This document shows positions 1 to 12,000 of a stretch of DNA of 54,024 nucleotides, in pieces; the stretch's first letter is position 1, and each line of letters starts with the position of its first letter. The notes under the pieces were generated by a model. That model was not told the origin of the DNA. It did not search any database and saw only the letters and a list, made by a program, of their open reading frames with translations. The stretch covers positions 1 to 54,024 of the forward strand of contig CAIQIZ010000011.1 in NCBI GenBank assembly GCA_903872035.1, in the 5' to 3' direction. The translations under genes were made by a program, and so were the position numbers. The stretch comes from an uncultured bacterium. GTDB taxonomy: Bacteria > Patescibacteriota > Minisyncoccia > Phycocordibacterales > PALSA-1337.

Positions 1-3000
1 AGGAACCGGTACTAGTGGCGAAATGCAATCCATCAGTTGAAGTGGCGGTGTAGAGAAGGATGGTAGAACCATTGTTTGCTGGAGCGTTGAAGTATATGGT
101 GGCTTGACTGTCGCCGCTAGAGACGGAAGTGATCGTAGGTGCATCGGGAATAGTTGCCGGCATGACAGAAATACTGGCCGCCGAAGGAGAGCTTGTCCCA
201 GTACTATTGGTCGCAGTAACGGTAAATGTATAGCTAGCACCATTATTCAAACCACTGATTGTGATCGGAGAAGTGGTGCCAGTCGCAGTCTGTCCCCCGC
301 TTGAGGTCACCACATATCGGATTATCGCAGAGCTTCCATTATCTACTGGTGGAGTAAATGTGATGGTCGCGCTATTGGAACCAGCAACAGCGACTATATT
401 CGTCGGTGGATTTGGGATATTTTGATAATTGAAATACGGATAAGTCGAAGCTTCAGCAATCTTCCAGATAAGCGAGGTGAAGTCCCAACCCGTATAAGTA
501 GCCTGGTGCTGCATGACTGGAGTAGTCGTTCCTGTCATGACTCCGATTCCTGAATTCATAAGATCAGTGAGTGCCGTTCCATCTTGGGCAACTGCTACAA
601 GCAAACCATTTCCATAAGCAACAGCATTCCATAAGCGAGCCGAAGCACTTGTCTGGCTCGTCCAAGTGATTCCATTCGGTGAAGTCATGATTTGAGTCGC
701 GACTGCTCCGTCATATGCGACTGCTACGAATAGCCCATTCCCAAATGTGACTGATGTCCACTGTCTGGCCGAAGGACTTGTCTGACTAAACCAGTTAACT
801 CCATCAGTAGAAGTCATGATCTGTGTCGCGACGGCTCCATCGTATGCGACTGCCACGAATATTCCATTTCCATACGTTACTGAACGCCATTGACGAGCTG
901 AAGGGCTTGTCTGACTGAACCAATTCACCATATCAGAAGATGTCATGATCTGATTGGCAGTAGTACCATCTTGAGCGACAGCCACGAACATACCATTACC
1001 GTATGTGACAGAACGCCATTGACGAGCTGAAGGGCTAGTCTGAATGAACCACTGTATTCCATCAGATGATGTCATGATCTGGCTTGTTGTCGCAGTGCTG
1101 GAAGCAACCGCCACAAAATATCCATTTCCATAAGTCACTGAGTACCACTGCAGTCCCGACGGACTAGTTTGGTTCGACCAATTGATCCCATTGGAAGATG
1201 TCATGATCTGGGTCGTAGTCGCGGTACTTGAGGCGACTGCTACGAATATTCCATTACCGAAAGTGATCGAGGACCATTGACTGGCAGACGGGCTGGTTCG
1301 AGCTAGCCATACCTGACCGTCGATCGACGTCATGATCTGGTTAGCCGTGGTACCATCCGATGCTACTGCCACGAAAATACCATTGCCATAAGCAACTGAA
1401 CGCCATTGACGGGCAGACGTGCTTGTCGCAACTGCCCAAGCAAAGCCTCCAGTAACTCCATTCAATTTTCCAGAATATGTAGCATCGAAATAATCTGAAA
1501 CATAGCTGCCACCCAATGAAGAACCTACCAAACCTCCGACATATTGTGTACCTGATCCGCCAAGTGTTCCTGCACCACCATTTGAACCACCTGTGCCACC
1601 AGTACCTTTTGCACCACCAGCGCCACCAGTAGCACCTGAAGTTTTTGTCCCACTAGGCGCTCCGATCGAATATGCATTTGTTACAGCTGAAGTGTTATTT
1701 GTTCCCAAAAGGCCGCCGACAAATGCATTGGCACCCGTTCCGCCGTTGCCGCCGGTCAAACCGTTCCCATTGGCACCATTACCTAAAGTTCCGGTTCCAC
1801 CATTTCCACCAGGGCCGCCAGGGCCTCCATTACCGGGAGTCCCTGCCGTCGAGCTGGCAGAACCAGTCGAATAAGCATTGGTAATGACACCTGTATTTTG
1901 TCCGACCAAACCTCCACCATAGACATCACCTCCGTTACCACCGTTACCGCCGGCAGATCCATCTCTTCCTGTGCCTCCAGTCCCAGAAGTTCCACCGGTA
2001 CCTCCAGCTCCACCTTGACCACCTGTCCCACCAACGACACCATTACCTCCGACCATGGTGACATTGCCAGATGAGTAGCTTGTGTTAAAACTTCCTGTCG
2101 TAAGGTTCGCCCCAATAAAACCTCCAGCATAGCTCGTTCCGCCAGCGCCACCATTGCTGCCACCGAGACTTGTTCCACCGTTGCCGCCGTTTTGATTGCT
2201 AGTGGTTCCAGCATCACCTCCTCTTCCTGCGGTACTGCTAGCTCCAGCTGTCCCACCATTACCTCCAACAGTATAAATATTTCCGGAAGACCAAGAATCT
2301 TGAACTATTCCAGCGGTGAAATTTTCTCCAAGAAAACCACCGGCAAATAGGTTACCGCCAGTTCCAGCCGCTGCAGTCGTATTCTCGTTACCACCCACTC
2401 CGCCAGCACCGGTCGGACCACCATCCCCACCTCTACCACCGTTGCCCCCAGCACCACCAGCACCACCGGTTCCACCATAGACATTCACATTTCCAATAGA
2501 ATAATCGGTGTAAAGCGTTCCAACGTTGTAGCCAACAAAACCTCCGGCGTATGCAATACCCCCAGCCGATCCTGCAGTCCTAACACCAGCCTGTCCGCCA
2601 GTTCCGCCAGCTCCACTTGCCTGACCATCTCCGCCCCTACCACCATCACCTCCCTCTCCGCCAGCTCCACCATTGCCGCCATACAAAGTCACCGTCCCAG
2701 TTGACCATGAATCCTTGATCGTTCTTCCTGATTCGTTTGCGCCAGCAAAACCTCCGGCATAGGCGTTTGTTCCTGCACCCGAAGCCGCAGCAGATCCTCC
2801 AGCACCACCGTTGGCTCCGGCACCGCCAGCACCCCCTACTCCACCTTGAGCTCCGATACCTCCCGCTCCACCAGCACCTCCTATTCCGGCTCTGCCAATG
2901 ACATTGCTAGTAGAATATGAATTTAAATATATTGTTCCATTATTATCTCCGACAAAACCGCCAACATATAGCGCGCCAGGAAGCGCTGCCACTGCTGAAC

Positions 3001-6000
3001 CGCCAGTAAATCCATCGCCGCCTTTTCCTGCCGTTCCTGGTAATCCTCCGTCACCTCCTTTACCGCCGTTACCACCATTACCGCTAGTAGCATCGATAGT
3101 CGTACCAGTGGCATAACTGGAAATAGTAGTACTGGCAGCGTTTTGGTTATAGCCGATAAGACCTCCGGAATAATTTGCTCCACCGATTCCACCAGTTCCA
3201 CCAGTGCCTCCAGGGCCTCCGATATGAGTGCTAGTTCCAGCTGACCCATCGCCACCCTTTCCACCTTCCCCGCCTGTGCCACCGTTTTGAGACACAGACA
3301 ATACCGAGCTATTTGCAAAGGAACTAATAATTATTCCTGTCGCTTCATTGTTACCGATGAGACCGCCAGCGTAAATAGCTCCACCGTTACCACCTGCTCC
3401 ACCATTACCACCAGAAGCTGCAGTACCTCCTGAAAGCGTTCCTGATATTCCTCCCGGACCTCCCTTTGCCGCAGTACCAACGCTGCCACTATAGGCAAAA
3501 ACATTTCCTGTAGCATAAGAAGTATCTTCTACAATACCAGTATTGTCTCCGACCAGTCCGCCGACATAGACTGCTCCACCGTTACCTGTCGCACCGCCGT
3601 TACCGCCAACTCCACCCTTCGCGCTAGTTACTCCTGGGCCGCCATGACCGCCGATAACTCCGATCTTTCCATCTCCCGATGTTCCTCCGGTTGCGTAAAC
3701 ATTAGCTGTCGAATAGCTACTGCTTATAGATAAGTTCATGCTTGCGGTTGAAACCGTCCTTCCAACCAAACCTCCTGCATAAGCAGCACCTCCGGCACCG
3801 CTTGTACCTGCTGCACCAGTCGCGCCTCCAGCGCTGTCCGTTCCTCCATAACCAGATGTTCCTGCAGTTCCTCCATCACCACCCTTACCTCCCATAGCAA
3901 TCACTGTATTGCTCAGCGAATATGAGTTCGTATAATTTCCTTCTCCAGCACTTGCCCCACCATAGCCAACCAGACCTCCGGCGTCTGCCTCACCACCAAT
4001 ACCACCGTTACCACCTATACCGCCGTTACCGCCAGCCGCAGTTGAAGTACCGTCAGCCCCGATGCCACCTGTATTTCCCATGCTGCCTCTGCCACCTAAG
4101 GCATAGACATTTCCCGTCGCGTATGAATTTAGAATATCGTTCACGCCTCCAGCCAAAGTCACCTTGTTGTTTCCAATGAGACCTCCAGCATAAGCGGCAC
4201 CTCCAGTTGAAACTGTAACAGCACCGCCTCCGTTAAGACCGGTTACGTTAGGGCGTGAAAGAGCAGCGTCGCCAGATTTTCCACCCGTTCCAGCATTTCC
4301 ACCAGTTGAAGTTGCGCTGACTGTAGCGAACACTCCGATGTAATCTATCTGTCCTGATGTAAGAGCGCTGTATCCAACCAAACCTCCAGCATCTGCTTCG
4401 CCACCGGCACCTGACTGTCCTCCGAGGACTGCCCCGGCAGCGACGTGACCGGAAACTCCCAAAAAGGCGCTTCCGGCTGCTCCAGCAGAGCCGCCATCGC
4501 CGCCATAACCTCCTTGAACAACGACATTTCCGGTTGCATATGAATTGACTATTTGCAGAATCGGACCAGTCGTTCCGCTTATGCGACCAACCAAACCTCC
4601 ACCATAGGCTGCGCCGCCAGCGTATCCAACAGCACCGGCAATACCTACAGCAGATGTTCCACCTGATACTGCTCCGGAAGCACCGCCAGATCCGCTATTT
4701 CCTCCTGTTCCACTTCCACCTCCAAAGACTTTTATGTTTATATTTGAATATGAACCTTGAATAGTTCCAGTAGTACCAGGAAGATAATCGCCGACAAGTC
4801 CGCCGATAGCACGGAGTCCGCCGTAACCTCCCGCTCCACCAATGACACCGATGCCTCCCATGCTCGACACTGAACCTGCACCGCCACTTCCACCATTACC
4901 ACCTTTGCCTCCCGGTTGTTCGGTTCCAGAAATCGTGATTCCATCCGAGAAAGATGAAGTGATGTTTCCGGAACTGAACCCAACGAGCCCACCAATAACC
5001 GCTCCGACCGCTCCGCTAGCCCCGCCTCCAGTTCCAGCCGCCGCCCCTCCCTGTCCGCCAGCGCTACCAACTAATAGTCCAGAACCACCATTACCAGCAT
5101 TTCCGCCTTTACCAGCCGAACCGCCATTCGCAACAATATTTCCTTCTCCAGTCGTTGAATCATAACCTGCATATGATGAGACAATGTCCGATGTCGTATA
5201 GCCTATGAGACCTCCTGCGTATATAGCACCTGGGGCACCGCCGTTTCCACCGTTCGAACCGGCCGTTCCGCTAGTTGATGTAGCTGTCCTTCCATCAGTT
5301 CCATCCATACCAGATCCGCCAGTGATATTGAGTGTTGTTGTAGAAAATGAATTGGTCTCAACGACTCCTGTTGTATATCCAACAAGACCACCTGCATATA
5401 TCTGCCCTCCAGCACCTCCAGCACCTCCAGCACCACCCAGACCATATATTGCTGCTGCCACGTTGACTGATCCTGCACCGCCTATTCCTCCAAAGGCCGA
5501 GGTTCCCCCTGACGCACCATTGATTGTTATTGTTCCACCTTTTGCATATGAACTAGTGACCGTCCCCAAAGTGATGCGACCTACTAGACCTCCGACTTGA
5601 ACAGCCGTGCCGGCACCAGTGGCTCCTGATCCACCAGCACCACCGACTCCACCGACTCCACCGATCTCGCTTGCACCAAGAGAGCCATCTCCACCATCGC
5701 CGCCTCTAGATCCAGCACCACCTGTACCGGCGATCACTGTTATATCAGTCGATGTAGCATATGAATTTCTTATGACCGCCAAGATCGTAGTATCTTCTCC
5801 GACCAGTCCACCGACGTTCATGAGTCCGCTCGCCCCTCCAGCGCCGCCTGTGCCTCCCTGACCAGCAGTAACCGCAGTCGTGCTTCCAGATTTTCCAGCT
5901 GCGCCTCCGATTCCACCAACACCGCCGTTGCCGCCGATAGCTTGAATGAATCCGGAATAATGATAACTGTTGTCTACAGTTCCAGTGAATTGACCGATGA

Positions 6001-9000
6001 GACCGCCAGTATAATTTGCTGCGCCAGCACCACCGATTATACCGTTACCTCCATCACCTCCTTTAAATCCGTATCCACCGGTGTTACCTGTTCCGCCGCT
6101 TCCTCCCACACCGCCAGTTCCAGAAGTTCCACTAACTATACTGGTCGAATATGAATCGACGACCAGGCCGATCGTTCCTATACCGATGAGTCCGCCGGTG
6201 TATGCTATGCCTCCAAGCGCAGTCGCGCCGCTACCTCCAGCACCTCCATTGCCCCCGATGGCGGCATTGCCAGCACCACCATCACCACCTTTTCCAGCCG
6301 ATCCAGCACTACCGGCAGTCGAGGATGCCATACCCATCGAATACGAGTCGCTCACCAAAATGTACGAGCTCGTGAGTCCGACCAAACCACCGACATAAGT
6401 GTAACCACCAAAACCTCCGACGCCCCCGGTTCCACCAAGACCTCCAGCCATCGATGCCGCCCCATCGCCACCAGTTGCTCCTTTTGCTCCCAAACCTCCC
6501 ATCTGTCCAATGACCATCACTGTACCGGTTGCATAAGAAAATCTGATAGTATCTCCAGCACCAGCCGCTGCTCCGATGAGCCCCCCGGCATAAGTGTAGG
6601 CTCCTGACGCTCCTCCAGCACCTCCAGCTCCGCCTGCTCCTCCTTGAGCTCCGATAGTTCCTGGAGTTGATGTCCCACCCGCTCCTCCGATACCCGCAGT
6701 AATGGACACATTGTTAGTCGAATATATAGTATCGAAAAGAATATAGTTTGATCCGCTATAACCAACCGCGCCTCCAGCGTAGCTCGCACCGGTGACACCA
6801 CCGTTACCACCAGTTCCACCTGTGCCGTTCTTACCAGCACCTCCACCACCGACTCCACCATTTCCACCAGTACCTCCTATGCCGCCACTCGAACCTGAAA
6901 CGATGGTGATATTTCCTCCGATCGCATGTGATAAAGAAATATTTCCGTTACCCTGACCTGCCAAACCTCCAAGGTATATGACGCCACCGTTTCCACCGTT
7001 TCCACCAGTGCCTGCGACCCCTCCATTGAAGCCAGCCAAGCCTCCGCTTCCACCATCGCCACCGTTACCACCATTACCCCCGTTTCTTCCGCTGGCAGAT
7101 ATACTTCCGATAACTTCCGAATTCAATATTACTCCTGGATTATCTCCAGCCAACCCTCCAACCAAAGTCGTTCCACCAATACCTCCAGCTCCACCACTAC
7201 CTGCCTGACCTCCAGTTCCTACTGAAACGCTTCCCGTCGTAGACCCCGCATTTCCACCTCTTGCACCATTACCTCCCCAGCCACCGATGACATTTATAGA
7301 TGTAATAGTGTAATGAATATCTCTGATGATCCCAGTATTTGATCCGGCGATACCACCTCCATAATCAGCCCCTCCGTTACCTCCGGCTCCGCCCGTGCCA
7401 CCACCTCCACCAGCAGCTCCGGTTCCTGCTCCACCAACTCCACCGATACCACCATCACCTCCGCTTCCTCCAGTTGAATTAATCCAACCAAGATTATTTG
7501 CATTTATTATCGTAGTCCCCAACACTCCGTTATATCCCATGACTCCTCCGACATATGCAGCTCCGCCGATTCCACCAGCACCACCCGCGATACCTCCAAC
7601 TCCCGTACCGCTCGTTCCTGCAGCACCGCTTGCGCCGCCTGCTCCACCATTTCCAGCGCGACCGCCAGTAGAAGAAGCATCGCCTGTCGCAAATGTATCA
7701 TCGCTGACCAGAGCCAAGCTGTAACCGACCAAACCTCCAGCGGAAGCCACGCCACCAGTTCCACCTATTCCACCCTGTATACCCACAATGCCAGCATTTC
7801 CATTTGTTGAGTTTCCGCTCGCCGCTCCTGTCGTCCCATCTCCACCTCTACCTCCCGTAGCATAAGCATCTCCCGAAGCATGAGATCCCCCTTGGATATT
7901 TCCACCAGCCGCATTGTATCCGAGAAGCCCACCGGAATATGCTGCGCCACCAGTTCGAGAAGTTATATTCCCAGCCGTATCTCCCAAACCATTTGCGCCT
8001 CCTGTAAATCCCAAACCTCCACTAACCACTCCATTTCCTCCTTTGCCACCAGAGCCAGGCATGCCTCCATAACCTCCTGTTGAAGATGCTATACCTGTAG
8101 CATATGAATTATTGATTATTCCATTGCTGTAAGCTACCAAACCTCCAGCATATGCGGCGGCCGGTGCTGAAACTGCTCCACCCGCTCCTCCGGCAGCTCC
8201 CAAACCACCAGCTCCACCAACCCCACCATTACCAGAACCTCCACCGATCGCACTGACTGAGACCAGAGCAAAAGAATTCTGCACAACTCCATTCTGGGTA
8301 CCGCTCGTAAAATTGTTTCCAACGATACCTCCTGCATATGCAATGTTCCCAGCAGCTCCCGCTCCACCGATTCCACCCTGACCTCCAGCCGATCCAGTTC
8401 CTCCCACACCTCCGTCACCACCGTTGACTCCATTTCCTCCAGCGCTTCCAACTGCCAGAACTGAACCTAGTCCGATATTCGCATTAGTGATCGTCGTGAC
8501 GCTCTGTCCAGCTATGCCTCCGGCATATGCGATCGCCCCAGCTCCACCAGCGCCACCAGTTGCTCCAGCCGCACCAAGGTGACCAAGGCTACCGAACGCA
8601 CCGCTTCCAGCAATTCCAGCTGCAGCTCCATTTTTACCTGCTGATGCCACAGCTATGACCGTACTAGAAGCGTAAACATTTGTGATTGCGTTCGTGGTAT
8701 CTCCGGCGATTCCACCCGCGAAAGCCGCCGCACCAGCTCCACCAGTTCCTCCAGTCTGACCAGCAGCCGCAGTTCCAGTGCTTATCGTTGAAGTGCTGTT
8801 CCCGCCATTGCCGCCATAACCAGCATCACCGGCGATCCCAGCAAAGGCCGAAACATTTCCCAACATGAGCGATGTCGAAATCGATGTGATCACTCCAGCA
8901 TTTCTTCCGACAAATCCCCCAGCATAAGCGACTCCTCCCTGACCTCCATTACCTCCGGTTCCCGAAGCGCCTCCAGCAAATCCAGTTCCACCATTTTTTC

Positions 9001-12000
9001 CACCATCGCCACCGGACCCGCCTCTGCCTCCGTTACCTCCAGCTCCGCCCGAGACTGTCGTGCTAGCCGTAGATGAGGCATTGGAGAGGGTGCCGATGAT
9101 AAATTTTCCAATGATCCCACCTCCATCGGCTTCACCTCCGGTCCCACCGTTCTGTCCTAGCTGTCCAGCACCCCCAGTCGTAGTCGTACCGTTAGCTCCA
9201 TTGCCTCCGGTTCCGCCGATTCCTCCCATACCGGCATTTACGATAATATTTCCTGCAGAATATGCATTGAGAATATCTCCAGCATTCTGATAACCAACTA
9301 TTCCAGCCACGTAAGCAACACCACCGTTAGCACCGGCAGTTCCGGCAGTACCAGCCATACCAAGGATCCCATCTATCCCATTGGCTCCGGCGCCTCCGGC
9401 TCCGGATGTGCCGATAACATCGCCGATAGAATACACATTTGTGAGTATTCCTCCAGAAGAACCAACTGTGCCATCAGCACCGGTAATTCCACCCTCATAA
9501 ATAATCGCGCCAACGGTTGCCGTTCCACCAGGACCAGCCAGACCGCTTCCGCTTCCAGCACCTCCTGCTCCAGCGGCACCTCCAGCTCCAGCGGTTCCAT
9601 TTATTGCTCCAGTCATATGATAGCTATCAGTGATGAGAAGCGTGTTGTTACCAGCAACTCCTCCGACGTAGATTACTCCTCCGGCGCCACCAGTACCACC
9701 GCCGGCCGCAGTCAAATTCGCCCGACCAGCTGCTCCGTTACCACCCGCGCCTCCAGCCCCAGCAGTTGCTGATATAGCGTTCGTAGAAAATGAATACTGG
9801 ATAGTTCCAATGTTGCTACCAGCTAGCCCGCCAGCGTATGAGTTAGCGATCGTAGCATTGTTACCTGCACCGCCATTTCCTGTAGTTCCAGCTGCACCAC
9901 TCAGACCGCTCGTTGCCAGACCACCAAGCCCACCCGTTCCTCCGATACCACCGATTCCACCATGTAAGTAAATCAATCCGGTTGTTGAATAGGCAGAAAC
10001 GATCAACCCAGAATTTTGTCCTGCAATACCGCCGACCAAGGCTGTTCCTCCAGTTCCTCCAGCAGCGGCGGCATCAGCACCGCCGGCTCCTCCACCCGTT
10101 GCACCAGAACCGCCGATGCCTCCAGCTCCAGCGATTTTTCCATCTGCTCCAGTGGCAGAGACAGAACCTATAGAATATACCTGACCAGCAGTGCCGTTAA
10201 TTATTCCACCCGTTCCATTTTGAGCAACGATGCCTCCAGCGTAAGCCACACCTCCAGCACCGCCGCTTCCACCATTACCGCCAGCCGCCGTATTATTTCC
10301 AGGACTCGTGCTAGCATTCCCTCCCGCAGATCCAACAGTAGCTATTCCGCCAAATGATTGGATGGTCCCGGTTGCAAAAGATCCCGCTTCGATCACGGCA
10401 TTATTTACTCCGACCAAACCGCCGGCATATGAGAAACCTCCAGCGCCACCAGCCGCTCCGTTCCCACCAATACCAGAAATCGATGGGAGAGTTCCTCCGG
10501 CACCACCATTTCCAGCGAGACCTGCCGCCCCTCCAACACCTCCGATAGCTGTGACATTTCCTTCGGAATTTGAGGCTGTTATAGTTCCGGAATTTGTCCA
10601 GCCGACCAAACCTCCGGTATAGCTTACCCCGCCGGCGCCCGGCACTCCAACTGCTCCGCCGGCGCCTCCAATACCTGTCCCTAGAGTGTATCCGCCTTCA
10701 CCGCCGTTACCGCTGGCTCCACCTGTTCCTCCTATTCCCATGACCATAGCAGTCGAACATGAATTTGTAATATTGCCTTGTTGGAAGAATCCAACCAAGC
10801 CCCCAACGTAAACCGTACCACCAAGAGCCGCCGCATTGCTGACAGAAAGCCCTCCGGCTCCGGCCGTACTAGCACCGCTTGCTATCCACCCTCCTTTGCC
10901 TCCATAACCTCCCAAACCTCCTGTTCCACCCATACCGATGATGCTTCCAGAAACATTCACATTTGTGATCAGTCCGGAATTATAAGCGACTAGACCTCCG
11001 ACATACAAAGTCCCACCCGCCCCACCAGCTGTCGGAGTAGTCGTTCCATTGGCGTTTGCTGAAGCTGTTACTGTTCCACCCATTACCCCGTCGTTGCCGT
11101 TCACTCCTGCTGTTCCAGGAGTACTGGTAGCATTGATAGAAATATTTGAAAGAGTGACATTTCTGATTTGACTGACAGAATATCCGAATAGTCCGACATA
11201 GCTCGATGAAGTCGTCGAAATATAAAGATTGCTTATCTTATACCCACCACCATCAAAATCGCCAGTGAAGTTTGTTGTGGCATTTCCGATAGGGATGAAT
11301 CCGGTGTTCTGATTCCACGCGGTCGTGGATGCGGCATCGATGTCGTTAAACAATTTGAACGAGCTCGTCAAGCTAGTCCTCATTGCCTGCAAACCGTAAA
11401 CATCATAGATCATGAACGGATCAGCGCTTATGCCTGTGCCAGTGTATCGACGAAATGTCCCGGCATTCAGGGCGAAGTTACCTGCCGCAGAAAAAGTGTT
11501 TACAGCAGGATTCATAGCAGTGAATGTGGCCGCTGATGTTTCCACAAAGTTACCGGATTGCCCACTAGTATTGACTATGAAAAGAGGTGCGTTCTGGACG
11601 ATTGTCCCCGTATATCCAGTCGAAGTTCCAATAGTAAACGAACCGACCGTCGTGGTCGCATTGATAGTCACGATTGAAGCACCCGTGCCTGAAAAGTTAT
11701 CGAAAAAGACGCTGGTATTAGGACCTGGCAGGTTCCCACTTCTAGCTATGCCATTCGACGAAGTAGCCCAATGGTTCGTATCATCAGACCAGTTTCCAGT
11801 CCCATTGACCCAGTAAGCGATATTCGGAGCTGGGTCGACGACATAGTCTATGTCGGTGTTCCCAATGATCTTCAGATCAAAAACTGCCGTCGGAATCAAG
11901 AGATCTGTGAGCAATATCCGATATTTGCCATCCTGGTCGATCTGGAAAGTGGCCTGGAGCGGACTGCCTTCGGTAGTATTTCCTAGAGCATCAGTGTAGA

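Noticed and set aside
1593-10622. Many plus-strand frames reading Pro-rich (PPAPPVPP) and His/Gln-rich peptides, and minus-strand frames reading Glu/Leu/Val-rich peptides
   Set aside because: They are other-frame readings of the GGT/GGA/GCT-rich repeats of the giant minus-strand gene. The Pro runs are simply Gly-Gly codons read in reverse. The true frame has a signal peptide, domain structure and no stop.
1500-11010. Regular ~197-bp spacing suggesting a CRISPR or satellite array
   Set aside because: Units differ at many bases but keep the protein pattern and the reading frame. There are no short exact repeats with unique spacers.
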